Below, piece after piece: positions 10,007-23,224 of a DNA stretch of 64,000 nucleotides. This DNA is from Punica granatum (taxonomy: Eukaryota > Streptophyta > Magnoliopsida > Myrtales > Lythraceae), in assembly GCF_007655135.1 (NCBI RefSeq), contig NC_045129.1, positions 30,443,122 to 30,507,121 on the forward strand. The letters are read 5' to 3'. The notes under the pieces are model-generated. The model saw only the letters and a list, made by a program, of their open reading frames with translations, was not told the origin of the DNA and searched no databases. The stretch's first letter is position 1; each line of letters opens with the position of its first letter. A program made the position numbers and the translations under genes.

Positions 10007-13000
10007 ATGTCCTCCGCCGTCGAAGACCAGTTCGCTTCCATCACCGTAAGTGAGAAGTCCCGTTCGCATTCCCACGCTTCGAACGGCTCGCCGAACCGTG
10101 ACGCCGGTGAGATTGTGGAAGAGAGGGCCGCTGCATGGAGGAGCGAGGCGGAGGGGCATCCGGTCCCTAGTAGCAGCGGGTACTCCGGCGAGATTGGAGA
10201 GGACGATATACGGGAAGCGAGGAACGCTGGTGGTCAAGTTGATGGAGTCTCTGGATCCGGTTTGCAGGGAAAGCGGCGCCTTGATGAGGTAAAGCGACTG
10301 CCGGCCGTTTCTGTCTGGTGGCGCTGGAATTTCAATTCTTTGTGATGTGAACGAAGCTGCAATCTGCATTAGAATTGAATATAATTCATCTGAGCAGATG
10401 AGGAGGATGAGGGATTTTTAGGAATAGCCTGCGCCTACTATACCTTTGTGGTTTACCATTGTTCTTTTGTCATCTGAGCTGCTTATAGAATGGTAGGGTC
10501 TCCAAAACGATGGGAAGATAATGAATGAGAGGCTTGTTAGATGTTGGCTGAACTTGTCAGAACTGTTTATCAAGCATGATCTTCATGAAGGGGAAGATAA
10601 TGAATTTTAAGATATGAAGTATATGGTTTGATATTGCATATTCGTGGAGGGAAAAACTGAATGGATGTAAGTGGGGCGCTGCCAGTAATTTATCAAGCGT
10701 GATCTTAATCACACTGGTTCAAAGTTTCATATGTTTATACGATATAAAGGTCTTGATTTTAGTAGTTCCAAAATCTGATATTGAGAGTGATTACATGTTT
10801 TAGGTGAGATAAATGAAGTTGCAGCTGTGCGAGTTTGCATTAGGCTAACGTTTCGATGATCTAGCCGTCTTTCTCTCCTGACATGCCAAGGATAATAAAT
10901 TAGTTCACATCAATGCCATTCTTTGTTTAGTAACTGTGCATGAAGTCATCAGATTAGGTTTCTGTGTTTCATTATTAAGATAAGATGCCTGCGGTTTAAT
11001 ACCCTGTTTGGTTCATAAATGAAGTGCAGGACGATGCTTCTGTTTCGTGGAGAAAAAGGAAGAAGCATTTCTTTATATTGAGTCATTCTGGCAAACCAAT
11101 TTACTCGAGGTCTGACTGGTGCCTAGTATTTCCATCATCATGCTGTGGTCTGTCTTTATTCATCTGATAAAATCTGATGTCCAAAGGCCATCTTTCACAT
11201 CTCTAGATATGGAGATGAATACAGGCTGGCAGGATTTTCTGCGACGCTACAGGCCATAATTTCCTTTGTAGAGAATGGGTAAGGCATCTCTTATTGTGGT
11301 TTTTATGGACAGTTCCTGCAGGAATAAGTTTTAATCGTGCAGAATTAAATTTTCATCAACTTGTAAAAGGAGACTCAGCTTTCGTCATTAATCTTTTTTC
11401 AGGGGTGATCGTCTCAAGTTTGTTAGGGCAGGAAAACACCAGGTATATCTTGTGCTTGAATTGTCGCCATATTGTTCTAGTTTAAGATTATGTTGGTATA
11501 AGGGGATCCTTTTTTCTTTTTCCTGTTGCTTGTAAAAGTTTTCTCATTTCCTCTTTCATTCTGTATCATAATTATATCAGTGACATCATTCTTTGCCTGT
11601 AAATTTAAAATTAAATAATGTTTTCATGCTTGATGTGGGTTTCTTGAGGATGACATTATTATTGGGAGGTTTAATATGACGTAACAATGCATTGTTTTGG
11701 CGCATTGCAGCGAGGTGAATACCTATGCTTGCTTGCTTGTCTAGAATCACACAATTTTTGTCTTGTCAACTTCATTGAAACTTGTATAAGAGGGTCTTAA
11801 GTGAATCAAACATTTTTTCTCTCTCTGTAGGGTATATCGTAAAATGGAGACTGCTATCTGTTAAATCTGGATTGGTATTTGGTTCTGTATTCAGGTAGTT
11901 TTTCTTGTCAAGGGGCCGATCTATTTAGTCTGCATCAGTTGCACTGAAGAGCCTTATGACGCACTCGGAATGCAATTGGAGCTCATCTATGGTCAGGTAG
12001 CATGATAACCCCTCTTCTCCTTCTCACTTCCCATAAATGTACTAGCCCATCCTTTTTTCTTGCAGAGGAACATAATTCAAATGGAATAATTATCTGTGGT
12101 AGACCCCCCTGTACTAATCATTTGGCTGTCTATGATTGGATGCAGATGATTCTTATTCTAACAAAGTCTGTAAACAGATGCTTTGAGAGAAACCCAAAGT
12201 TTGACATGACGCCATTGCTGGGAGGGACAGATATTGTCTTCTCTTCCCTTATCCATTCTTTTAGCTGGTACGTTGCTTTCTCCTATAATGTTTGGAAAAT
12301 CACTCTCTGTGCTCACTATCCTGCGTCTTCCTTATAAGTTCCTCTGAGCCGTCTACTGTGATGCACATGTTGGAGGTTGTTGTTACACAGCGGCTATAGA
12401 TTTTGACTACTTACTGATGGTTTAGGAACCCAGCCACATTTCTTCATGCATATACTTGCCTTCCACTTGCTTATTCGACAAGGCAGGCTGCAGGTGCTGT
12501 GCTCCAAGACGTGGCTGATTCTGGTGTCCTATTTGCTATACTTATGTGTAAGCACAAGGTTAGAGGTCCCTTCATTCTTTTCTATCTGTAGATTAGAAAC
12601 ATCAGAAGAAGTCGTTCTCTGTTTCAAAATAACTATTACCTGTGGCATCTTATCTGGTTAAGCTTACTGCAGGTTGTCAGTATTGTTGGTGCTCAAAAGG
12701 CATCCCTACATCCTGATGACATGTTGCTACTTGCAAATTTTGTCATGGCATCAGAATCATTTAGGCAAGTAAATTTGCCTACTCCAGTACATATCTTTTA
12801 CCATCAGCGAGACATATTTATATAGCTAAACTATGTTATACAATACACCTTCTTTTATGGAGTATTCATGAACTTTGGCAATTCCAGTTCAGCCTTTACC
12901 CTCCTGGGTTTGTCATCTTACTTCAGGTTATGTTCCTGTGCAGGACATCCGAGTCTTTTTCACCGATTTGTCTGCCGAGATATAATCCTATGGCATTTTT

Positions 13001-14415
13001 GTATGCATATGTACATTATCTTGACGTGAGTGATATCTCATTCAAATCTCAATGATGTTGTTGTTGCTCATAGCAGCTAAATAATTTGTGCGGAATTATA
13101 TTTTGTTGCAGGTGGACACATACTTGATGTTGCTCACTACAAGTTCAGATTCCTTCTATCACCTGAAGGATTGCAGGTAAAGTTTCACCTTGTTATGAGT
13201 GCGTGTGTTGGCTTTTAGATGGATTAACTTTTTCCCTGTGGACAGCATTTGAAGTTACCTTAGTGTGAGTTATTGTATCCATCATTCTACTAAACATTTG
13301 GTTCCTTGCTAGGATTCGCATAGAAGTGTCTCTGCTCAAATCGAATGTTCTTAGTGAAATTCAAAGATCCATGCTGGATGGTGGACTGAGAGTTGAGGAT
13401 GTGCCAATGGATCCATTACCTCACCGTGGATCTTTGCTCTCCCATTTAGGTCGACAGAAACCACATATGCAGGACAGTCCTAAGGAAGCTTCTTTGGGTA
13501 TTGGTGGTCCAGCTGGACTCTGGCATTTTTTGTACCGAAGTATATACATGGACCAGTATGTAGCTTCAGAATTTTCACCTCCAATCGACAGTCCCCGACA
13601 GCAGAAAAGGTAAGAGAGGCATTCAAGGAGCAATATTTTTTGTCGTTTGCTTTCCTTTCTGATCCATCGACCTTCCACTGCAGTCAATTGATGATCAGGC
13701 ACCTAAATTTTCAGGTTATATAGGGCCTACCAGAACATGTATGCTTCCATGCATGCCCAAGATATTGGACCCCACAAAACTCAGTTCAGAAGAGATGAAA
13801 GTTATGGTGAGGATTAAGGTTTTCATTTTAGTTTCCAAGTATTTGATGTGATATATCGGGATAACCATTTTAACAAAAATTTCTCGTCTCTGTCTTGCAG
13901 CCTTACTTTGCTGGGTTACTCAAGATTTTGAATTCTATGCGGCTTTTGATCCACTGGCAGACAAGGTTTGTTTCCACTATTTTATTGATTTCTGTGTATG
14001 GTAGTGATAAACACACTTCAATACCACAATTTTTTGTTTCAGTTAATAATTATTATTGTAAATGCAATACCCCTACTGAATTTGGCATTCTTCAGAATTT
14101 TCATTGATATCACATATTTATTTGGCAACCAAGTATGCAGGAGTTTATTATTCAGTGGATAAAACTTCCTTATCAACCCCTGCTGAATTAATGAATTGAG
14201 CAAGAGACGCTAGGCATTCCAAATGCCTTTAGTATAGTCGATTTCCTCCGTTTCTCTCTAAGTTGCTTGTTTGGGTGAATTGGGGATTGAATTTTTTTTT
14301 TCCCTCCTTTTTTTTGCAGGCATTGGCAATAAAGGTTTGCAATCAGGTTTGCCAATGGGTGAAAGACCTCGAAAACGAGATCTTTCTGCTGGGAGCCAGC
14401 CCGTTCTCATGGTGA
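10007..14415 (+). CDS. MON1: Vacuolar fusion protein MON1 (SAND family)
   Basis: Fourteen exons: 10007-10288, 11030-11109, 11207-11278, 11403-11442, 11895-11996, 12146-12267, 12426-12558, 12673-12764, 12944-13025, 13112-13176, 13313-13609, 13715-13806, 13901-13965, 14320-14415. The joined frame is open and gives 539 aa. MON1 pairs with CCZ1 to form the GEF that loads RAB7/RABG3 on late endosomes, driving RAB5-to-RAB7 conversion and traffic to the vacuole. The first 95 residues are low-complexity and acidic. The longin-like core begins at [20 protein letters not shown] (about residue 101). Other family blocks are [58 protein letters not shown] and the C-terminal [11 protein letters not shown]. 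Slightly shorter than the Arabidopsis protein, mostly at the N-terminus. Intron 8 has a GC donor. SAND genes are usually steadily expressed and serve as qPCR references. Confidence 0.95.
12765..12943 (+). other. GC-AG intron in MON1
   Basis: Exon 8 ends TTTAG and the intron begins GCAAGTAAAT. Using the GC donor joins AG to G and gives the [10 protein letters not shown] stretch expected for MON1. Using the GT four bases downstream would put a stop in the next exon. The strong AG|GCAAGT match is typical of functional GC donors. Confidence 0.85.
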
Positions 14416-15108
14416 AACTCATCTTCTGTATAAACCGGCATGGAGAGTCTCAATTTCTCGAGAAATCCGGTCATCTAGTTCTTCTATTCAGGAGCAGTTC
14501 ATACATCCATATCATCAGTTCAATCATGATAGGAAAGCATGGTATTAATTAATGCTTAGAATTATTAGTTGCATGTTCTTTTCTGAGCTTTTTTTTGGGT
14601 AAGGAATGTATAATGTATGTAGTCATACTCGATACATACTTGTCAGTGATGCAAATTGTCACAAGCATCGAATGGATTTAGTTTGGCTGCCATTTTGCAC
14701 GAATCAAGTCGATTTGTTCATTTTCTACGTTTTCCTCCGATGACACTCTTTCTTGGCCTGCTTTCTAACGTATTATTATTCCCAGACTACTTCCCGATAT
14801 TGCCAGAGACAAAGCAAGTGATTTGTTTTTACGTCTCTTTCCATCTCTCGGGATCTTGTCTCCTCCTTATCTTTGGGTTAATTCAAAACATGTGATTTTG
14901 CTTAGTCGTGAGACCTATCGCATCAATTTGGCAGTAGATTACTTTTTGTCCGAAGTCATGTTTGATACGAGAGTACAAAAATAGAAGGTGGTGGAATGGT
15001 CGTCGTCGCATAAGCAAGGTAGTTGATCTATCTTATGTGATAGTTCCTTTTTCTCCTTATATACTCTCTTGCTGTACCAAAACACTGTCCAAAATGTTGT
15101 GGGATAAT
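14416..15108. other. 3' flank of MON1
   Basis: Contains the MON1 3' UTR and spacer. Open frames around 14271-14895 are not supported by any motif. Confidence 0.4.
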
Positions 15109-15397
15109 TAGGTTGTGTTTGGTTTTAGAGTTGAGTTTTGATTTTAATTGATTTGTAACGATTATGTTGTTGAATTATAAGAAAAAGTGTGAAAAAATAA
15201 TAGTTGAAAGAAAGTAATGATTGTGTTGTTGAATTGTGAAAAAAAAAAGAATAATTAAAAGAATTTAGTATTAAAAATTAAATTAAATGATTAAAAGATT
15301 GAAAAAAATGAAAAATAATAATTGTATTGTTAAATTGAAAATGAGTTGAATTAAGCGAAATAGAGTTAAAAAAAAATTTAAAACCAAAATAAAGCCA
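15109..15397 (+). mobile_element. MITE, family A, copy 3
   Basis: About 290 bp, AT-rich. Left end GGTTGTGTTTGGTTTTAG; right end AAAACCAAAATAAAGCC, which inverted reads GGCTTTATTTTGGTTTT. The interior matches the minus strand of 2474-2785 through GAGTTTTGATTTTAATTGAT and GAATTGTGAAAAAA. Non-coding. Confidence 0.65.
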
Positions 15398-17426
15398 TAT
15401 TTTCTACCAGCACATGACCCTTAAATGCGCACAACCAGAACGTATAATTTTCTTCGTTTGGTCTACACGGTATCTGATTTTCTCCAATTTGCATTATTTT
15501 ATGTCCTTTCTTTTATCTCTTCCGATTTACTGTAATTTCTTTGACCGGCCAATTTGAAACAAAATACTACGATGTCATATCATTAAATTAATGACGGTTA
15601 TTTCTTCATTAATTTGTCATTTGTCAAAATCCAACAGCGAGATTAGGCCAAAGCAATTATATATGCAGATGATGGTTGAAAATAGTCTCACTTGCCGAGT
15701 CAGCCAGCAGTATTCTAGCATGTCGAACTCATCTGCAGTTCCCTTTTCGCGATCGGGACAGGATGCTTCAGCGATCGCAGTATCATATATATGATCGAGA
15801 GCGGTGTTTCTATCTTTTTAATTAATTTTTAGTCCCTATTATGAGGGCACATGTTTGCACCTAACCTTTATGCAAGAGCGACATGGGTTTGGTCTAAGTT
15901 GGGAAGACATCTCAATAAATAGTTTTCTTTTTTTGTCTTTGTAATTCATCACCTAATTTTTTTTGTTTTCAAGACTATGACATGCTTTTATACGTTTATA
16001 TTTAGAGCTGGTGGCCTCGCATTTAATGGTTGCGTGTATTTATTTTTTCACAAGGGAAGTTGGAATCAAATTAAAATTCAAATATAATTACGAAAAATAT
16101 AAACTATGTACTTAATAGTGGACATTGTTAATTGCTACTTAAATGAAGATGCAATAGTCGAGGTGATAAGGCCATTATTCAACTCCCCCATTAATGAAAA
16201 TATAAATGTTAAAGATCACAATAATGTTTGAACGATGAATGAAGTAAAGATTCAGAGAATAAATCATATAAAAGTTGCTGTGGTGATTAAATAGAAAATA
16301 TTTATATATGGAGTCACGGTGAAATCATTCTGAAGAATATTTCACATTAGATCAATTGTATCTTAGGTACGAATGAACTTACAAGTCTCGTAAACTTACA
16401 GAATATTCAAGAGGATCGTGGATTGTCCGGTTAAAATCCGATACCCTTCATTAAGAAAAAAAGAAAAAAAAAATCCAGAAATAAAGAAATAATTCAGGAA
16501 ATTTAAAAAGAAATCGTGAGGAACACATGGAAATTCTGCAATATTAGTATGTAGCAAAAAGGAATTATCGTAATTACAACGCTGGATTAATTTCTCCATT
16601 TGAATATTACAAGCCCAATAAATTGAGGTATCGCTAGCTAGTGTAACTTGACGCCCTGACCTTAATCGTTTATACTTGTAGTTTCGTCACCACAAGCTTC
16701 GATTGATATTCAGTTAGCGTACGTCAAAGGTGATCGGCCGACCACCCCAGCCCGACTTTTTGTAGCTCAAAGACCATCCTTGTCACCGATAGTGACATGC
16801 CAACAACGGTTTTGCTAAGCAAGTATATGAGATAGATACAAATTTAATGTGCAGATGGAACTATAAATATATAAGATTAACGGTCATATATATATTTATC
16901 CATACTAAGAATTTGGTATTATGATAGTTACTTTAATGTAATTTTACCGAATTATTCTCAATAATTTTTAACTATATCAAAATAAATAAATAAATAACCT
17001 ATCAAATGTAAAAACAAAATATTAAGGATAATTACCGTGTCTAACTCCTCACAAATTGCTCTCCCTTTCGCACGCATCACACTTCCCCTTTCACTCTTCG
17101 TCTTTCTCCTCCTCTCTCATCTCTCCTCTTTCCTTTGGTTCTCTGTCCCTCACTATTTGTTTTTCATTTTAATATAATTTTCTTTTTTTTTCCTTGAAAT
17201 ATTTTAATATAGCTTTCAATTAACTTATACACCGTGCGTAGTGCGGGTGTAAATTCTATACGTTTTTAATGCTATGGTTTCGTTGGACGATACGATTTGA
17301 AAGGAGAGATGTAAAAAGTTGGTGGACACACCCAAATGAAATGAACCACTATCGTAGTTGCATTTTAATGTTACCCTAATGAACAATCACCCAATAAAAC
17401 AATTTCTTTTTTTTTAATTATTTTTT
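15398..17426. other. Spacer without a recognised gene
   Basis: AT-rich DNA. A pyrimidine-rich stretch lies at about 17055-17190. Nothing coding was recognised on either strand. Confidence 0.4.
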
Positions 17427-18988
17427 ACCATATATGTTTGTTAACGTCCAAATTATTAGTTCCTCTATTACTTGCGCTCAATAATTTATTCATAATAGTT
17501 TTTATTATTTGAGATAATTCTCGTTTGAATATTAACTTCCCATCGTCATAAAGTTTATTTTTTCTTTTTTGAAAGTCTTTGGTTCATTGTCACTTCTGTT
17601 AAATCATCCTCCATGTCTGGTGGTTTTATAATATTTTACTAGTGGGAAAAGATGAAAAAATAAAGGAATGTATTACAGAAGGAAAAACATTTTTTTAGAA
17701 AGAAAATTTATATTTATATTATTATATAAAGTCAGAGGTGAGGGTAGTTGGTCTCACTTTCTATTCCGATTTTTACCCTTCTAACTTCGCAATAGCACAA
17801 GTGCAGATAGTTGCGTAGTTTAGGCGTGGAGTAATTCCTACAAACAGTTCCCATAACCACCTCTTAATGCTTAATTTTTTTCAAAGAAAAGAAATAAATT
17901 ATAGCGCGTATATCTTTGCCCATAACTAAGGCGCAAACCAAAATGAAGAAAATTTACAGTATTTTTCCCGTTAATTGTCTCATTATTCACGTTAACAAAA
18001 TTTACTCATTTAAAAAAATTTTAATTTGGCCGCGCATAACACGGGTGCATTCACTATGGTCTATGGTTTAAGCTGGGGGACCTTTGCTTGACATGTGTAT
18101 ACATAGTTTAAGAACTATATACTATGCAGTTCCCTTTTTTTTCTTCAAAAACTTACACATGTTATTTTTGTTTATTTTTTTTATCTTCATATAAGTCATC
18201 CTAACGTTCCAAGTACTTTTTCTTTTAAGAATTTCCTTGACTCCATTAGCATGAGAAAAAAAATATTTTAATATTTTGCTCAACAATTTATATTAGTTTA
18301 TATACAAGTATAATCTACAAGAATTTAAATGTTATATATTTTTATTCAATATATTTAATTTATTCAATGCCATTTAATTCTTAAGTACCCTAATATAGTT
18401 TACCATATATGTTTGTTAACGTCCAAATTATTAGTTCCTCTATTACTTGTGCTCAATAATTTATTCATAATAGTTTTTATTGTTTGAGATAATTGTCGTC
18501 CGGATAATGACTTCCCATTGTCACAAAGTGTTTTTTCTTTTTTTGAAAGTCTTTGGTTCTTTGTCACTGCTGTTAAATCATCCTCCATGTCCGGTGGTTT
18601 TATAATGTTTTACTAGTGGGAAAAGATGGAAAAATAAAGGAATATATTAGATAAGGAAAAACATTATTTTAGAAAAAAAATTATATTTATATTATTATAT
18701 ACAGTCAGAGATGAGGGTGGTTAGTCTCACTTCCCTTCTCTCTTCAAAAACTCGCCCATGTTATTTTTTATCTTCATGTACGTCATCCTAACGTTCCAAG
18801 TACCTTTTCTTTTCAAGAATTTCCCATGACTCCATTAGCATGAGAAAAAAATTATTTTAATATTTTGCTCGACAATTTATATTAGTTCATATAGAAGTAT
18901 AATCTACAAGAATTTAAATGTTATATATTTTGATTCAATATTTTTAATTTATTCAATGCCACTTAATTCTTAAGTACCCTAATATAAT
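17427..18988 (+). repeat. Diverged tandem segmental duplication
   Basis: Unit 1 (17427-18398, about 970 bp) and unit 2 (18399-18988, about 590 bp) are homologous and adjacent. Both begin TACCATATATGTTTGTTAAC and end TTCTTAAGTACCCTAATATA. The size difference is one block of about 370 bp (about 17758-18130) present only in unit 1, so either unit 2 lost it or unit 1 gained it. No coding frame is shared. Confidence 0.8.
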
Positions 18989-19847
18989 TCACAGACTTGA
19001 TAATTCGAATTACGGAGAAATATTAATTTTGATCGTATTAAGAATAGTCATATATTTAAAGAAGTTAAATTATTGGGAAAGAAAGAAGTCGAATCGGTTT
19101 CAATTTTTAATATATTTGTATGAGTTTGAAATATAAAATTTTTAGTGTGAATTTTGGTATCCAAAAATCGAATAGGTCTCGATCACTTCAGTTCGAGCCG
19201 GATCAGTCCACTAAGAAAGTAAAATTCTCTCAATATAAATTTTTTCCATTTATAAAATTCGAAGTCTACTGTAATTAAAAATTCATCATGAAAATAATTC
19301 GACGACCGAGATATTTTTCTTCCTAAATAATATAAAACAAAAAGGCAATATGGAAGGGGAAATCTAGAAGAGAAGAAGATCACATCCTCGGCTCTCCATG
19401 CAATGCAGCCTAACAACGTTCAGTTGACTCCCCCCCGACTAAAATATTAAATTTGAAATTTTAATAAATAATCGCATTAAATAAAAATAAATAGTACATC
19501 AAATAATCATAAAAAATAATTAAAAACAAAAACAAAAATTAATTACTCGTCCCCCTCACCACATACGGACATTTTACTCTTCTGAGTCTTCTCCCTTCTT
19601 CCTCTCTCTCTCTCTCTCTCTCTACCTCTCCTTCTCTGTACAGAGCAAAACCCTAAAGCGACCGCCATCTCGCCGAGGGACGCCATTCTCCGGCGGAGCC
19701 ATTAGCCGCCTCTGCAGGCCAGCCTCCGACCACTGCCTCCGTCGATTTGCATTGGAGGAAGCAGAGCCGCCTTGACCGAGTGTATTGGATAGAGAGAGAG
19801 AGAGAGGAGGGGGGAGAGCTAGAGAGAGAAAGTGGAGAGCGTGCGAG
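18989..19847. promoter_or_regulatory. Promoter and 5' leader region of the DRB gene
   Basis: AT-rich upstream DNA gives way to a CT microsatellite (about 19601-19625), a GC-rich leader and a GA run (about 19790-19806) just before the DRB start codon. CT/GA tracts at the transcription start region are common in plant promoters. No clear TATA box was picked out. Confidence 0.45.
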
Positions 19848-22800
19848 ATGTACAAGAACCAGCTGCAAGAGCTGGCGCAGAGGAGCTGCTTCAACCTCCC
19901 CTCGTACACGTGCCTCAGGGAAGGTCCCGACCACGCGCCTCGCTTCAAGGCCGCCGTCAACTTCAATGGCGAGATCTTTGAGAGCCCTCAGTACTGCTCC
20001 ACGCTCCGCCAGGCCGAGCACTCCGCCGCTGAGGTCGCCCTCAACTCCCTCTCGAGCCGCGGCCCCTCTCACTCCCTCGCCGCCCGTATCCTGGTGAGTC
20101 TAGGGTTTCCCCCTCGCTGTTGTTCGTCGCTTTCACGGTTTTCTCGTCCCTGAGCTGATGATCGGTATAGTTTGCTATGTAACTCTGCTGATCGGCGCAT
20201 TGGTAACGTCTTCATGGCTTAATTGCCCCATTTTGAGCTTCTCCACCTCCATTGCACTCGCTGCTGCTTTCTCTTACCACTGACTTTTCAGTCGGACAAA
20301 CTAAGTGTTGCGCTGAGGAATCAGTCGAAAAGTGAAATTTGGGACTTTTATGGTGTGATATCTTCAGTATGTGAGATTTGGACGGCTTTTAGGTCAATTG
20401 ATCTTTAGACCATAAAAGCTGCACGTGAATATTGCATCCCATTCATCGTTTTCCTGCATTACTGTGTTGGGTTGCTGCAGCGGACGTCCCATTTTCAACG
20501 TTTAATAACTCGTGCTTTTCAGAAACTAATCAAGACTGCGAAAACAGTTTTCGGAATGGAAATTGCAATGTTTTTCTGATGGAATTCGATAAGCCCATGA
20601 AACAATCATATGCCCCTTCTTTCTCAATGATTGCCGGGCAGAGGGCAGATGCCTTCATTCATGTGATGTCTAACTGCCGCAGAAGTCAGCATTTTATATT
20701 TACATTTTCACTCTCCTGGAGAAGTCGAAAGACCATCACCTGTTGCTTTTTGCTCACACATAGTCAGTGTTTTCCTTTCTTCAAACTGAATTCCCCTTCA
20801 TTTCTTGGCTTAGCTTTGGCTGAACCGTTGACTTAACATGGATGGTTTGCTGATTATGGAGATACACTTTGGCTGCGCCTAGTGCTTGGCTGTGGTCACT
20901 GCATGTCGCAGGGAAAATTATGTTATGTAAGTTGGATTAGGAAATGTGTAGATTGAATCGCACAAAGAGATGAATTCCCAAAGCGTCATGTTGATTGAAT
21001 GCAGGGTATCTATGAACTGCAGCAGAATAACTACTTCATTTCTTTTAACTCCCAAAGCGATTGGTGTCAGAACAGGACATTATCAAAAGGGATGAACTTC
21101 TGTATTTTTTCCTAAAATATGTCGTCTTGGTTTAGAACTTAATATTGAAAGGTCCCAACTTTCTTTTCTGTTAGTTAATTTGGGATCTGGGATGTGCCTT
21201 TTGTGCTTTGAGTGGTGATTGGCCAGTGAATACTCTATCCAAACATGATCTTTTTTAAAATGATTGAACATCTGGTTTCGTTTTCCCTTGTTCGTCTAGG
21301 TATTGTTTTTTATACAGCACCTACTATAGGTAGTATCTCGGTTCCCATTTAACTTTTTGTGGTTTCTTATCATAATGAGCTGACTAGAGGTTCCAAATGA
21401 CCTGTGAAGCATGCTGTTTGTAATTATATGCCACTTTACTTGCTTTGTTTAGTGAGAAAATGTAGTGTCTTATGTCCTGTCATCATGTTCTTGAGAATGT
21501 GCTGAAAATATAAATTGCTATGGCATGACTGGGGTACTTTCTCATTACAATTTTTTCTTCATCTCTTAGGATGAGACAGGTGTGTACAAGAACCTATTGC
21601 AGGAAATTGCACAAAGAGTTGGAGCCCCATTGCCACAGTATACAACATACAGATCGGGTCTTGGCCACCTGCCTGTTTTCACAGGGACGGTAGAATTGGC
21701 TGGAATCACATTCACAGGAGAGCCTGCCAAGAATAAGAAGCAGGCAGAAAAGAATGCAGCTATGGCTGCATGGTCATCTCTAAAGCAATGCAAGTCTCTT
21801 CCCAGTTTCTTCTTATCTAATTGATTTGCTAGAATAGAATAAAGTCATGTCTCATACAATAGCGGATGCTGAGGTACTACTAGCCTCAGTTTTCGTTTTG
21901 CAATGAACTTGGAGTGAATCATCAGTCACAGAGTAGAAATATATAGTCCTTCTCCGGAAATAATACATAACCAATGATACCTGCAACAGAGATCATCTTT
22001 AGAGGACCTCATATGCCAAATTATGAATTTGTCCCACAAAGTTTTGTCCTGGTAACTGCAGGATCATGCATTTTGTAGTCAGCTGTCTTCTTACTCTAGA
22101 GGAAGTAATCCCAACTGCTAATCGTTGTAGGTCCCATATAGATTGTGATGGGACCTACATCAATCCAAATCTGGAATTTGTTTGTCCAGGATTTTTTACT
22201 ACTGCCTTGTATTGAATTAGTTGGAATATTTCTCAGTCTTTCCTCGTGAATACTGACGAACAGGAGCTGATCGACTCGTAATTTTCAATTTTTCTTTTGA
22301 GGCCTATGTTAGGCTTCTTTGTTAGTTTATATACCATCGTTTGATATCTTGGTGTTCATTTTTTGCCTTTTTAAATCTATAAGTTAGCAGCATCATTGGG
22401 TTGTTTCAGTAATGTTTGTAAATCTAGCTCTTTTCCAGGATATCTTTTCTTGAGGCTTTTTAATAACATAATTTACTCTTTCTTTGGCAGTGGCAAAAGA
22501 AGCAGCAGGTTCCTCTGAACCAGAGAATAATGACGAACTGGAGCAGATAACAATAGCCCGAGCCTTACTACATTACCGTCTGAAGGAGAAGCTAGCCATG
22601 GCGAACTCTCCAGATGGCTCCTTACCGTTTCAGAAGAAGTTTCCAACTCAAATCCCAAGACCCACCAGCCCGCAGCCTCCACCAATGACCACATCGAAGA
22701 TCCTTCCTTTAATCTGCCCAAAGACAGTTCCTCGTAATAATAGACCTTCATCTTCTCTCGCAAATGATAACTTAGTTCCAACCTCACAAACTCCTGCCTT

Positions 22801-23224
22801 AGAAACACGCGGAACTGGGGCCCGACCACATAAGTTCCCTGCGCCTGGAGCAGCACCTTACGTCCCCATTAGGCAAATGAGGTCCAATTGCAGAGGCATG
22901 GCTCCCCCGGTGACGATGAGAACTGCCGTTCCTGTATTCTCTGCCCCACCCCGCCTGCCGTCACCACAATCAAGGCTGCCCACTCCAATGCAAGCCTCCC
23001 CTGTTCACATTGCGCCGCCTGTCTGTATTAGACCAGTTGTTCCAGTATTTGCAGCTCCCCCTGCCCAAAAAGATCTTCCACCAGTTCAGAAGGAGGAAGC
23101 TCGGGCAGTTCCTTGCCCAGCAGTACTAAATCAGCCCATCAACGACGTAGACAAGGGCATTGCAGCAAAAGAAAATTTGCAAGAATCCGAGGCAGCACAG
23201 ATTTTGCATCAGCTTAAGATATGA
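19848..23224 (+). CDS. DRB2: Double-stranded RNA-binding protein, DRB2/DRB3/DRB5 type
   Basis: Three exons (19848-20093, 21570-21789, 22491-23224) encode 399 aa. Two dsRNA-binding domains lie at about residues 1-70 and 87-155. The first starts MYKNQLQELAQRSCFNLPSY and the second VYKNLLQEIAQRVGAPLPQY; each ends in the RNA-contacting helix (QAEHSAAEVAL and KKQAEKNAAMAAW). Domain order, the exact N-terminus and the linker between domains match the plant DRB2/3/5 clade rather than HYL1/DRB1 or DRB4. Family members bind precursor RNAs and affect microRNA biogenesis, translational repression and antiviral silencing. The C-terminal half is proline-rich and probably disordered, with the clade's VPVFAAPP motif present twice. 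Intron 2 has a GC donor. Clade assignment is firm; choice among DRB2, 3 and 5 rests partly on position next to MON1. Confidence 0.93.
21790..22490 (+). other. GC-AG intron in the DRB gene
   Basis: Exon 2 ends AAGCAAT and the intron starts GCAAGTCTC. Joining at the GC donor gives SLKQLAKEAA, the sequence expected for this clade. No GT donor nearby keeps the frame and the family sequence. Confidence 0.82.

Noticed and set aside
19622..20072. Antisense open frames over DRB exon 1 and its leader
   Set aside because: They mirror a GC-rich true exon with clear dsRNA-binding domain coding on the plus strand.
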